A stretch of DNA of 64,000 nt from contig JBMNRF010000002.1 in assembly GCA_050944495.1 (NCBI GenBank), forward strand, positions 62,001-126,000, in the 5' to 3' direction. How positions within the stretch are numbered: the stretch's first letter is position 1; each line of letters starts with the position of its first letter. Below, in pieces: positions 50,865 to 58,180 of this stretch. Position numbers and translations under genes: made by a program. The notes under the pieces were generated by a model. That model had not been told where the DNA came from. It did not search any database and worked only from the letters and a program-made list of their open reading frames with translations. The stretch comes from Marvinbryantia sp050944495 (GTDB lineage: Bacteria; Bacillota; Clostridia; Lachnospirales; Lachnospiraceae).

Positions 50865-51365
50865 ATGGGTTTATTACAGGAATGGCGAGACATTGCGTAC
50901 TCACAGGAAACAGATAAAAATCAGCTTCAGAAATTCTGGACAGACTATTTTATGCTGGAAAAAGGGATCTACGAACAGCTGCTGGCAAACCCGGATGAGG
51001 TTGTAAAGGGCACAGTGAAAGAACTGGCTGAAAAATACAATATTCCGGTGTTGACGATGGCAGGTTTTCTGGATGGCATTGATGACAGCTTGAAGGTAAA
51101 AAACAATATCGAAGAGATGGACGAAAATACAGTGGTAAATCTCGGTTTCGATAAAGAATTGCTTTACAAAAACATGGTGGATGCGAAAGCAGAATGGTTG
51201 TATGAGCTTCCGGCATGGAAAGAGATTTTCCCGGAAGAAAAAATAAAAGAGTTGTATAAAGAGGCGAAGAAAGCAAATACGATCGTAAAAGGCCCGAAGA
51301 TCGGCAGAAATGATCCGTGTCCGTGCGGAAGCGGCAAGAAATACAAAAAATGCTGCGGAAGATAA
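50865..51365 (+). CDS. SEC-C motif protein
   Basis: A 166-residue cytosolic protein. Helical residues 1-140 (EWRDIAYSQETDKNQLQKFWTDYFMLEKGIYEQLL) end in a SEC-C zinc motif, GRNDPCPCGSGKKYKKCCGR (C-x-C-x8-C-C), the same tail found on SecA, where it binds zinc and SecB or ribosomes. A role as ribosome- or chaperone-associated factor is possible, but not shown. The start has AAAGGATGGATTTAAA upstream. The YdcF-like gene begins 2 bp after its stop. Confidence 0.88.
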   Translation: MGLLQEWRDIAYSQETDKNQLQKFWTDYFMLEKGIYEQLLANPDEVVKGTVKELAEKYNIPVLTMAGFLDGIDDSLKVKNNIEEMDENTVVNLGFDKELLYKNMVDAKAEWLYELPAWKEIFPEEKIKELYKEAKKANTIVKGPKIGRNDPCPCGSGKKYKKCCGR

Positions 51366-51367
51366 CG

Positions 51368-52195
51368 ATGCAGAACGTGATGATCGCACTTGGGATTCTT
51401 TGCTTTGCGTATTTTGTGATTCTGAACATCAAAAGAGTAGATTTTTGTGTGATCTGGCTGCTGGCTACCGTATTTTTCGCGGTGGTTGGCGGCTATCTTT
51501 TGTATTGCAGAAGATATCCGGACGGTTTTCGATTCCCATCGTTTTTGATGATCGCGCTTGGTGTGCTGACTGCAGTAGGACTGGCGTTGTTTTTGATTGT
51601 GGAAGGGTTGATTCTGCGGACGATGCTGGAAAAACCAGAGCAGAATCTTGATTACATTATTGTGCTTGGTGCACAGGTGCGGGGAAGCGCGCCGAGCAGG
51701 GCGCTGCGTCTGCGTCTGGAGGAGACGGAAAAATATCTGAAGGAAAATCCGGGAACACTGGCGGTATTGTCCGGTGGACAGGGAGATGGAGAGGACATTA
51801 CAGAAGCACAGTGTATGTATAACTACCTGACGGCGCATGGCATTGAGGCAGACCGCTTAATTAAGGAAGAATATTCTACCAGTACACAGGAGAATTTGAG
51901 CTTCAGTGCAGCAGTGTTGGAAAGGTATTTTGCAGCTCATTCGGCGGATGGTAAAAATTCCGGTTTGTACGCTGTAGGAAAAGATACGGGTCAGACAGCG
52001 GGTGATGTGAAAGAGATGCGCGTTGGTATTCTTTCTAATAATTTTCATGTCTATCGTGCAAAGCTGTTGGCAGAAAAAGAGGGCTATAAAAATATTTCCG
52101 GGATCCCGGCCGCCTCTGACTGGCGTCTGCAGATTCACTATTTAGTGCGGGCGTTTTTCGCACTGGTGAAGGAAAAGATGAGGGGAAATATATAG
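51368..52195 (+). CDS. YdcF/SanA-like DUF218 membrane protein
   Basis: A 275-residue protein. Two or three N-terminal helices (MIALGILCFAYFVILNI; FCVIWLLATVFFAVVGGYLLY; SFLMIALGVLTAVGLALFLIVEGLIL) are followed by the DUF218 domain: DYIIVLGAQVRGSAPSRALRLRLEET, AVLSGGQGDGEDITEAQCMYNYL, EEYSTSTQENLSFS, and ILSNNFHVYRAKLLAEKEG. Members such as SanA/ElyC are tied to envelope integrity and peptidoglycan or lipid-carrier metabolism; the activity is not settled. I start at the ATG directly after the SEC-C stop, with CGGAAG upstream; an earlier ATG at 51350 overlaps that gene. Confidence 0.85.
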   Translation: MQNVMIALGILCFAYFVILNIKRVDFCVIWLLATVFFAVVGGYLLYCRRYPDGFRFPSFLMIALGVLTAVGLALFLIVEGLILRTMLEKPEQNLDYIIVLGAQVRGSAPSRALRLRLEETEKYLKENPGTLAVLSGGQGDGEDITEAQCMYNYLTAHGIEADRLIKEEYSTSTQENLSFSAAVLERYFAAHSADGKNSGLYAVGKDTGQTAGDVKEMRVGILSNNFHVYRAKLLAEKEGYKNISGIPAASDWRLQIHYLVRAFFALVKEKMRGNI

Positions 52196-52220
52196 AAACA
52201 GAAAAGTACAAAATATAAAA

Positions 52221-52265
52221 AAGAAGCCTGCCTGAATCGGAAACGAAACAAGGCAGGTTTCTTTC
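52221..52265. terminator. Terminator between the YdcF-like gene and the duplicated secreted protein
   Basis: AAGAAGCCTGCCT (52221-52233) pairs with AGGCAGGTTTCTT (52251-52263) with one wobble; T- and A-rich flanks suit both convergent genes. Confidence 0.85.
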
Positions 52266-52281
52266 AGGTATATAATTATTT

Positions 52282-53538
52282 TCAATATCCCAGCTCTTTT
52301 GGATCGTAACTGACCTCCAGTGTGCTGACAGCGTCATCTTCTTTGTTTACGGAAATGCTTACTCTGTCAAGAGAACTTTCGGAACCGGTGACGGTGTAGT
52401 AAGCGAAGGAACCGTCCTCATCTTCTTTTTCATAATCAACACCCTCGAGTGCCGCTTCCAGATCTGCGGTACTCATGCCGACGGTAATACCTTTCTGAAG
52501 TGTCATCGGAAGGTTGGTGGTGTATTTGGAAGCTTCCACGCTGGTGACAAAGCAATTGTTGATGACAGCAGCATTCGCATCATAGTTACGGGCAATCACA
52601 TGAAGCTCTTGATTGTCTTTCATCATGGTCACCCAACCGAAATCGCCGCCTGCAACGACTGCATCTGAATCTTCTGTTTTTACTTTCCATCCGTTTTCCT
52701 CAAACACGGAAACCGGAGCTGGAAGCTGATACAGTGATCCGGCAAAATCAACGATAAAAGAAGTAAGATCGTCGCCGAGTTCAGTCGGAGCAGTGTAGGC
52801 AAGAACGGAAGCAGTCGGTTCACTGCTGACCTCAGCGGCAGCAGCAGTATTCGCCTCGGTATCTGCCGCAAAATTGTCAATTTCAAACTGGTTCAGTACA
52901 CCTGTTTCGGCATCGATATAAAAATCTACAGATTGTTTGTAGTCGTATTCGTAGGTCAGGTTAGTATACAGATCACCTTCGTATACGTTGGAAGGTTCTC
53001 CATAAGCGGCTTTCACATCCTCAAGTGTTGCAGTACCGTAAAGAATGCCGCCTGGAAATTCAATAGTAGTATCTGGTGCATCTTTAATCTGATACTGGTC
53101 AAGACTGATACCGCCGATCAGGCATTCAGAAACCGGGAGCGTGTTAATGCTGAGGTTGACGACACTTGCATAGAGTTTCAGATCACCGTTTTGGAAGGTA
53201 GCGCTTGGCGAGTATTCATTCGGAGCCACTTCCATGGTTTCATCATCTTGATATTCCCAGCCGAGTGCAGTAAAATCTGTGTATGTCATTGGAAACTGGT
53301 AAAGCTCTCCGTTTAATTTTAATTGGAAACTGTATAGATCTTCGGAAAGCACAGCGGTATTTTCTGATATGGCCTCGCTTGTGTTTTCTTCAGCAGCGGT
53401 TTCGTTTACAACTGCTTCGGTGACAGCCTCCGATGTTATTTCCGCGGAAGCGTCCGTTTCGGTTTCCGCAGTGCAAATTACAGAAGAGGAAACCACAAAA
53501 GTTCCTGCAAGTAAAAATGTAAGTAAATTTTTTTTCAT
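52282..53538 (-). CDS. Secreted protein with an internal duplication
   Basis: A 418-residue exported protein. A signal peptide (KKNLLTFLLAGTFVVSSSVICTA) is followed by an acidic Glu/Ala/Thr-rich linker (to about residue 65). Two similar domains follow: about 65-215 (LSEDLYSFQLKLNGELYQFP... GWEYQ ... INTLPVSECLIGGISLDQY) and about 250-415 (LGDDLTSFIVDFAGSLYQLP... GWKVK ... AAVINNCFVTSVEASKY). Each ends in a segment where a helix-like LEDVKAAYGEP or TADLEAALEG follows a G-rich strand, recalling SmpA/BamE-like folds. No enzyme motif is visible. The Cys in the signal (VICTA) is not in a good lipobox. Such proteins are common and uncharacterised in Lachnospiraceae. Confidence 0.72.
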   Translation of the reverse strand: MKKNLLTFLLAGTFVVSSSVICTAETETDASAEITSEAVTEAVVNETAAEENTSEAISENTAVLSEDLYSFQLKLNGELYQFPMTYTDFTALGWEYQDDETMEVAPNEYSPSATFQNGDLKLYASVVNLSINTLPVSECLIGGISLDQYQIKDAPDTTIEFPGGILYGTATLEDVKAAYGEPSNVYEGDLYTNLTYEYDYKQSVDFYIDAETGVLNQFEIDNFAADTEANTAAAAEVSSEPTASVLAYTAPTELGDDLTSFIVDFAGSLYQLPAPVSVFEENGWKVKTEDSDAVVAGGDFGWVTMMKDNQELHVIARNYDANAAVINNCFVTSVEASKYTTNLPMTLQKGITVGMSTADLEAALEGVDYEKEDEDGSFAYYTVTGSESSLDRVSISVNKEDDAVSTLEVSYDPKELGY

Positions 53539-53679
53539 AAGACCCTCCTTTAATACCTGTTTTGAAATAAAACGTTCATTTATAGAAGTGCTAAGATTAT
53601 AGCATAGAAAAGTGTGAAATGCCAGAAAATTTTGACAGTTCAGTGATGAAAATATTTAGCAAATGATATGCGGAATCCC

Positions 53680-53709
53680 TTGACAAATCTTTATATTGTG
53701 CGCTATTAT
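53680..53709 (+). promoter_or_regulatory. Promoter of the T-box-thrS transcript
   Basis: TTGACA (53680-53685) and TATTAT (53704-53709) are 18 bp apart. The upstream part of this gap (53539-53679) shows nothing else clear. Confidence 0.65.
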
Positions 53710-53715
53710 CAAGAC

Positions 53716-53985
53716 AGATATAGAAAAAGCATTGAAGAGAAGAGTACGATGTGAAATATCACAGAGAGGGATGTATTTTGGTGTGAGCATCCTGATAAGA
53801 AGCGTCCGAAGACCACCTCTGAGCGGCCCTAATCCGGTCCGGTGACTCCGTTATCGTCATAAATGAAGTGGTTTTGCCGCATTTGATATTTGGTGCGGGT
53901 TTGGAAACAAACAGGGTGGAACCGCGGTAATTATTGTGATTATCGTCCCTTGCAGTTCAGATGAACTGTGAGGGATTTTTTGTGA
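53716..53985 (+). promoter_or_regulatory. T-box riboswitch, threonine specific
   Basis: The T-box AGGGTGGAACCGCG is at 53913-53926. The terminator has TCCCT (53946-53950) and CAGTTC (53953-53958) pairing with GAACTG (53963-53968) and AGGGA (53971-53975), then six T. In stem I, AGAGG (53765-53769) pairs with CCTCT (53816-53820), and the adjoining loop on the 3' side holds ACC (53812-53814), a Thr codon, followed by the expected purine. Uncharged tRNA-Thr would favour antitermination. Confidence 0.93.
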
Positions 53986-54064
53986 TTTGGAAAAAACTTA
54001 TTGAAAATCATAAAACTCACAGGTATGTCTGGAATTATTTCAAAAGAAAGGAAGTGTACAGAAA

Positions 54065-54268
54065 ATGAAAGAAATGTGGAAAGCTTTTTTTCAAAAGGAC
54101 TGGAGTCTGCCTGAGAAAATTTTGCTGTTGACAGACGTTTTGCTGGCTGGTGTGTTGATTGGCTGGCTGACATCTCCGCTGAAAAGTGGTATTTTCAGCA
54201 ATAACAAAGTTACATCCATCACCGGTTCGACTGGAAATGAAGATATTTTTGAGGAGGATGAAGTATGA
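54065..54268 (+). CDS. Small single-helix membrane protein coupled to thrS
   Basis: A 67-residue protein between the Thr T-box and thrS. A short amphipathic start (MKEMWKAFFQKDWSLPEK) precedes one transmembrane helix (ILLLTDVLLAGVLIGWL), a small polar region, and an acidic end (NEDIFEEDEV). Its ribosome site AAAGGAAGTG lies about 9 nt before the ATG. The stop TGA overlaps the thrS ATG as ATGA (54265-54268), so translation of thrS is probably coupled. No known family was recognised. Its placement means it is made only when threonyl-tRNA is short. Confidence 0.78.
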   Translation: MKEMWKAFFQKDWSLPEKILLLTDVLLAGVLIGWLTSPLKSGIFSNNKVTSITGSTGNEDIFEEDEV

Positions 54269-56223
54269 TTATCACATTGAAAGATGGTTCAAAAAAAGAG
54301 TACGATCAGAGCAAAACTGTGTATGAAATTGCGGCGGATATCAGCGAAGGACTGGCGCGTGCGGCTTGTGCGGCGGAAATTAACGGTGAGGTAGTGGATA
54401 TCCGTACTATTGTGGAAAAGGATTGTGAATTGAGTATTTTAACCGCAAACGATGAAAAAGGTCTGGCTGCGCTCAGACATACTGCGTCTCATGTACTGGC
54501 GGAAGCGGTAAAGAGACTGTTTCCGGAAGCAAAGCTGGCGATTGGTCCGTCTATCGACAATGGCTTCTACTATGATTTTGACCATGCAGCATTTTCAAGA
54601 GAAGATCTGGATAATATCGAAAAAGAAATGAAAAAGATCATCAAAGAAGGCGCGAAACTGGAAAAATTCACGCTTCCAAGAGCAGAGGCAATCAAATTTA
54701 TGGAGGAAAAAGGGGAACCGTATAAGGTAGAACTGATTCAGGATCTGCCGGAAAATGCGGAGATCTCTTTCTACCGTCAGGGAGAGTTTACAGATTTGTG
54801 CGCAGGGCCGCATCTTCTAAGTACAAAGAACATTAAAGCGTTTAAGCTGATTTCTTCGTCCGGTGCGTATTGGAGAGGCAACGAGAAAAACAAAATGCTG
54901 GCGCGTATCTACGGAACCGCTTTTGCGAAAAAAGATGAACTGGCAGAGTATCTGAAACAGCGTGAAGAAGCATTGAAACGCGATCACAATAAGTTGGGAC
55001 GTGAGATGGAACTTTTTACCACAGTTGATGTGATCGGGCAAGGTTTGCCGCTGCTGATGCCGAAGGGCGTTATTGTAGTAAAAGAACTGCAGCGCTGGAT
55101 CGAAGATCTGGAGGATAATGAATGGGGCTATGTGCGTACTAAAACTCCGCTGATGGCAAAGAGTGATCTGTATAAGATTTCCGGTCACTGGGATCACTAT
55201 AAAGAAGGCATGTTTGTTCTGGGTGATGAGGAAAAGGATAAAGAAGTGTTCGCGCTCCGTCCGATGACCTGTCCATTCCAGTATTATGTATACAAAGCAA
55301 CACAGCATTCTTATCGTGATCTTCCGATTCGCTACGGCGAAACTTCCACGCTGTTCCGCAATGAGGATTCCGGTGAAATGCATGGCCTGACACGCGTTCG
55401 CCAGTTTACAATCTCTGAGGGTCATCTGGTAGTTCGCCCGGATCAGATGGTGGAAGAATTCAAGGGGTGTCTTGCCCTGGTAAAACACTGTATGAAAACA
55501 CTTGGACTGGATGGAGAGGTAACCTATCATCTGTCTAAATGGGATCCGGAAAATAAAGAAAAATATATTGGTGATGCAGAGGTATGGAACGAGACAGAAG
55601 ATCATATCCGTCAGATCCTTACAGAACTGGAGGTTCCGTTTGTAGAGGATGTCGGTGAGGCTGCTTTCTATGGACCGAAGGTTGATATTAACGCAAAGAA
55701 CGTGTTCGGCAAGGAAGATACGATGATTACGATCCAGTGGGATGCCCTGTTGGCTGAGCAGTTTGATATGTATTATATTGATGAAAACGGGGAGAAGAAA
55801 CGTCCGTATATTATTCACAGAACAAGTGTTGGCTGTTATGAAAGAACGCTCGCATGGCTGATCGAGGTTTACGCAGGTAAATTCCCGACCTGGCTGTGTC
55901 CGGAGCAGGTACGTGTACTGCCGATTTCCGATAAATATCTGGATTATGCAAATAAGGTAAATGCAGAGCTGCGTAAAAACGGAGTACGTTCCAGTGTGGA
56001 TTCACGCGCAGAGAAAATCGGCTGGAAGATTCGTGACGCGCGTCTTGCCCGCGCGCCGTATATGCTGGTTGTCGGAGCAAAAGAGGAAGAAGAAGGTGTA
56101 GTTTCTGTAAGAAGCCGTTTCCTTGGTGATGAAGGTCAGAAGCCGATCAAAGAATTTGTGGACGCAATCTGTGAAGAAATTCGCACCAAAGAGATCCGTA
56201 AGATCGAAGTAGAAGAAAATTAA
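54265..56223 (+). CDS. thrS: Threonyl-tRNA synthetase
   Basis: A 652-residue class II synthetase. Domains in order: TGS (1-62), the editing/SAD domain with HTASHVLAEAV and CAGPHL (zinc-like editing HxxxH and Cys-x3-H), the catalytic core (about 245-540) with motif 1 near PLLMPKG, RPMTCPFQYYVYK for zinc binding, motif 2 FRNEDSGEMHGLTRVRQFTISEGH, and motif 3 VGCYERTLAWLIE, and the anticodon domain (about 545-650, WLCPEQVRVLPIS). It charges tRNA-Thr and clears Ser-tRNA-Thr. The upstream T-box with a Thr codon fits. The GAGGAGG just before the ATG lies inside the small upstream gene. Confidence 0.97.
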   Translation: MIITLKDGSKKEYDQSKTVYEIAADISEGLARAACAAEINGEVVDIRTIVEKDCELSILTANDEKGLAALRHTASHVLAEAVKRLFPEAKLAIGPSIDNGFYYDFDHAAFSREDLDNIEKEMKKIIKEGAKLEKFTLPRAEAIKFMEEKGEPYKVELIQDLPENAEISFYRQGEFTDLCAGPHLLSTKNIKAFKLISSSGAYWRGNEKNKMLARIYGTAFAKKDELAEYLKQREEALKRDHNKLGREMELFTTVDVIGQGLPLLMPKGVIVVKELQRWIEDLEDNEWGYVRTKTPLMAKSDLYKISGHWDHYKEGMFVLGDEEKDKEVFALRPMTCPFQYYVYKATQHSYRDLPIRYGETSTLFRNEDSGEMHGLTRVRQFTISEGHLVVRPDQMVEEFKGCLALVKHCMKTLGLDGEVTYHLSKWDPENKEKYIGDAEVWNETEDHIRQILTELEVPFVEDVGEAAFYGPKVDINAKNVFGKEDTMITIQWDALLAEQFDMYYIDENGEKKRPYIIHRTSVGCYERTLAWLIEVYAGKFPTWLCPEQVRVLPISDKYLDYANKVNAELRKNGVRSSVDSRAEKIGWKIRDARLARAPYMLVVGAKEEEEGVVSVRSRFLGDEGQKPIKEFVDAICEEIRTKEIRKIEVEEN

Positions 56224-56363
56224 ATATTTTATAAGAAGCGGAACATGATTTTCATGATACTTGCATATTTTGGATGTAATCCGCAGATACTGGCTCTGTA
56301 AGGGACGCTGTGCCGTACCCGGACTGTTCCGGAGAACCGGACAGAAAGAAAGGAGAATGTAGT

Positions 56364-56681
56364 ATGCCGTTATTATCATGTTCCGCAGAAAAATGTATCT
56401 ATAATACAGATCATTACTGCAGCAAGGGTGACATTATGGTGACAGGTGAGGAGGCAGAAAAAGCCTGTGAAACCTGTTGCTCCAGTTTTCGTGAAAGAGG
56501 AGAGAACAGCGCAAGCAATTCTGTAGGCGAGCCGAGCAAGCAGATCCTTGTAGGCTGCAGCGCCTGCAATTGCCGCTATAATGAGGAAGAAGCATGTCAT
56601 GCAGAGAAAATTGATATCTGCGGGCCGCATGCCTGTCAATGTAGGCAGACAGAATGCGGTACGTTTGATAAAGCATGGTAA
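56364..56681 (+). CDS. DUF1540 protein with two Cys-rich repeats
   Basis: A 105-residue small protein. Two DUF1540 units are visible, SCSAEKCIYNTDHYCSKGDI... (about 5-45) and GCSACNCRYNEEEACHAEKIDI (about 62-100), each with the CxxxxCxYN or CxxCxYN pattern. Sixteen or so Cys suggest metal or redox binding. Members are common in Clostridia, some linked with spores, and are uncharacterised. AAAGGAGAATGTAGT precedes the ATG at 56364. A very strong hairpin terminator follows. Confidence 0.85.
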   Translation: MPLLSCSAEKCIYNTDHYCSKGDIMVTGEEAEKACETCCSSFRERGENSASNSVGEPSKQILVGCSACNCRYNEEEACHAEKIDICGPHACQCRQTECGTFDKAW

Positions 56682-56684
56682 GTG

Positions 56685-56724
56685 TCCCAAAAAAGAAGTC
56701 TGCTTGCAGACTTCTTTTTTGGGA
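56685..56724. terminator. Perfect 19-bp terminator
   Basis: A 19-bp arm starting TCCCAAAAAAGAAG (56685-56703) is exactly complementary to 56706-56724, with a 2-nt loop, and contains its own T-run. It can act in both directions. Confidence 0.92.
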
Positions 56725-56746
56725 AAAACGATTTTCTAAAAAATGG

Positions 56747-56775
56747 TTGACAGACAGAAAGAATTATGGTATTCT
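56747..56775 (+). promoter_or_regulatory. infC operon promoter
   Basis: TTGACA (56747-56752) and TATTCT (56770-56775) are spaced 17 bp. Confidence 0.75.
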
Positions 56776-56800
56776 TTTTTGCGTATGAATAAATCAAAGC

Positions 56801-56904
56801 AGAGTGTCCACTCTCACCGCAGCACAATGAAGTGACTCCGGTTAATATGGTTCATAGATTTTCTATGGGTGTATTATGCGTGGATACTTTGTATCCACTT
56901 TTTT
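56801..56904 (+). promoter_or_regulatory. infC-rpmI-rplT leader with attenuator (L20-leader-like)
   Basis: The terminator is GTGGATAC (56880-56887), TTT, GTATCCAC (56891-56898), TTTTTT. Upstream AGAGTG-TC-CACTCT (56801-56814) forms a hairpin, and within it GTGTCCAC (56804-56811) can also pair with the terminator's left arm, GTGGATAC, using one wobble, giving an antiterminator. In B. subtilis the operon is repressed by L20 through such a leader. Regulation by L20 here is by analogy. Confidence 0.75.
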
Positions 56905-56970
56905 ATTGTGCGGAGGTTGGAGAAGGACCGGCCGCAAACGCTTTTAAGATGTCAATGGAGGTGTACGACA

Positions 56971-57477
56971 ATTAGCGAGTTAATGATTAACGAACAGATC
57001 AGAGACAGAGAGGTGCGTCTGATCGGGGAACATGGTGAGCAGCTGGGAATTATGTCCGCAAAGGACGCGATGAAGCTGGCAAGAGAGGCTGAACTGGATC
57101 TGGTAAAGGTTGCGCCGGGAGCAAAACCGCCGGTGTGTAAGATTATCGATTACGGCAAATATCGCTACGAAATGGCGAGAAAAGAGAAAGAAGCCAAAAA
57201 GAAACAGAAGACAATTGAAGTAAAAGAAGTTCGTTTATCGCCGAACATTGATGTAAATGATTTAAATACAAAAATTGGTTCCGCGAGAAAGTTTCTGGAA
57301 AAAGGTAACAAGGTAAAGGTTACTCTTCGTTTCCGCGGACGTGAGATGGCTCATATGCAGAGCAGCAGACACATTCTGGATGACTTTGCGGAAAAACTGC
57401 AGGACATTGCTGCGGTGGATAAGGCACCGAAGGTAGAAGGACGCAGTATGACAATGTTTTTAACTGAAAAACGTTAG
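56971..57477 (+). CDS. infC: Translation initiation factor IF-3, AUU start
   Basis: A 168-residue factor that binds the 30S subunit and controls start-codon choice. The N-domain (SELMINEQIRDREVRLIGEHGEQLGIMSAKDAMKLAREAELDLVKVAP) and C-domain (KEVRLSPNIDVNDLNTKIGSARKFLEKGNKVKVTLRFRGREMAH) are both complete. The conserved part starts at ATT (56971), which has GGAGGTG (56957-56963) 7 nt before it; the next ATG (56983) has no ribosome site. An AUU start is known in E. coli and other bacteria and lets IF-3 limit its own synthesis. The longer reading from 56869 would run through the attenuator and is rejected. It is followed by rpmI and rplT. Confidence 0.93.
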   Translation: MSELMINEQIRDREVRLIGEHGEQLGIMSAKDAMKLAREAELDLVKVAPGAKPPVCKIIDYGKYRYEMARKEKEAKKKQKTIEVKEVRLSPNIDVNDLNTKIGSARKFLEKGNKVKVTLRFRGREMAHMQSSRHILDDFAEKLQDIAAVDKAPKVEGRSMTMFLTEKR

Positions 57478-57521
57478 TTTATCAGGTTAAATAAAGATTA
57501 ATTTTAAGGAGGAACTTTAAA

Positions 57522-57719
57522 ATGCCAAAAATGAAGACAAGCAGAGCGGCTGCAAAACGTTTCAAAATGACAGGTACAGGAAAACTGAAAAGAAATAAAG
57601 CTTACAAGAGCCATATCTTAACAAAGAAGTCTACAAAGAGAAAGAGAAATCTCAGAAAGGCTGCAATGACAGACGCTACAAACTTCAAGAACATGAAGAA
57701 GATTTTACCGTATTTATAA
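57522..57719 (+). CDS. rpmI: Ribosomal protein L35
   Basis: A 65-residue, strongly basic 50S subunit protein. MPKMKTSRAAAKRFKMTGTGKLKRNKAYKSHIL-type text is typical of bL35, ending with the usual KKILPYL. It lies 44 bp after infC with AAGGAGG upstream, and rplT follows after 25 bp, the conserved infC-rpmI-rplT order. Confidence 0.98.
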   Translation: MPKMKTSRAAAKRFKMTGTGKLKRNKAYKSHILTKKSTKRKRNLRKAAMTDATNFKNMKKILPYL

Positions 57720-57744
57720 GAAGGATTGAAGGAGGAAGTAAGAC

Positions 57745-58101
57745 ATGGCAAGAGTAAAAGGCGGCATGAACGCAAGAAAGAAACATAACAGAGTGCTGAA
57801 GCTGGCAAAAGGCTACAGAGGTGCTCGTTCTAAACAGTATAAAATCGCAAAACAGTCTGTAATGCGTGCATTAACAAGCGCATACGCAGGCAGAAAACAG
57901 AAAAAACGTCAGTTTAGACAGCTGTGGATTGCACGTATTAACGCAGCTGCAAGAATCAACGGACTGTCCTATAGTAGATTTATGTATGGTCTGAAGCTTG
58001 CCGGCGTGGAACTCAACAGAAAAGTTCTGGCTGATATGGCTATCAACGATGCAGAAGGTTTTGCAACACTGGCTGAACTGGCAAAGAGCAAACTGGCTTA
58101 A
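57745..58101 (+). CDS. rplT: Ribosomal protein L20
   Basis: A 118-residue basic 50S protein. The start ARVKGGMNARKKHNRVLKLAKGYRGARSK and the middle RKQKKRQFRQLWIARINAAAR are bL20 hallmarks. L20 is essential for early 50S assembly and, in other bacteria, represses its own operon by binding the leader RNA. AAGGAGGAAG precedes the ATG. A terminator follows. Confidence 0.98.
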   Translation: MARVKGGMNARKKHNRVLKLAKGYRGARSKQYKIAKQSVMRALTSAYAGRKQKKRQFRQLWIARINAAARINGLSYSRFMYGLKLAGVELNRKVLADMAINDAEGFATLAELAKSKLA

Positions 58102-58118
58102 TTTACAGAAGTATTTAG

Positions 58119-58148
58119 ATCCCCGGAAGGTATTCCGGGGATTTATTT
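58119..58148 (+). terminator. rplT operon terminator
   Basis: ATCCCCGGAA (58119-58128) and TTCCGGGGAT (58133-58142) pair perfectly with a 4-nt loop, followed by TTATTTT. Confidence 0.9.
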
Positions 58149-58180
58149 TGCAAAATGATTTTTAGAAACGGAGAGATAAC

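Noticed and set aside
54817..55818. 333-codon minus-strand frame inside thrS
   Set aside because: Shadow of the threonyl-tRNA synthetase gene; composition is that of a reverse-complement frame and no motif is present.
56869..56970. Upstream ATG extension of IF-3
   Set aside because: The added 34 residues are unlike IF-3 and would be coded through the attenuator hairpin; ATT at 56971 has the ribosome site.
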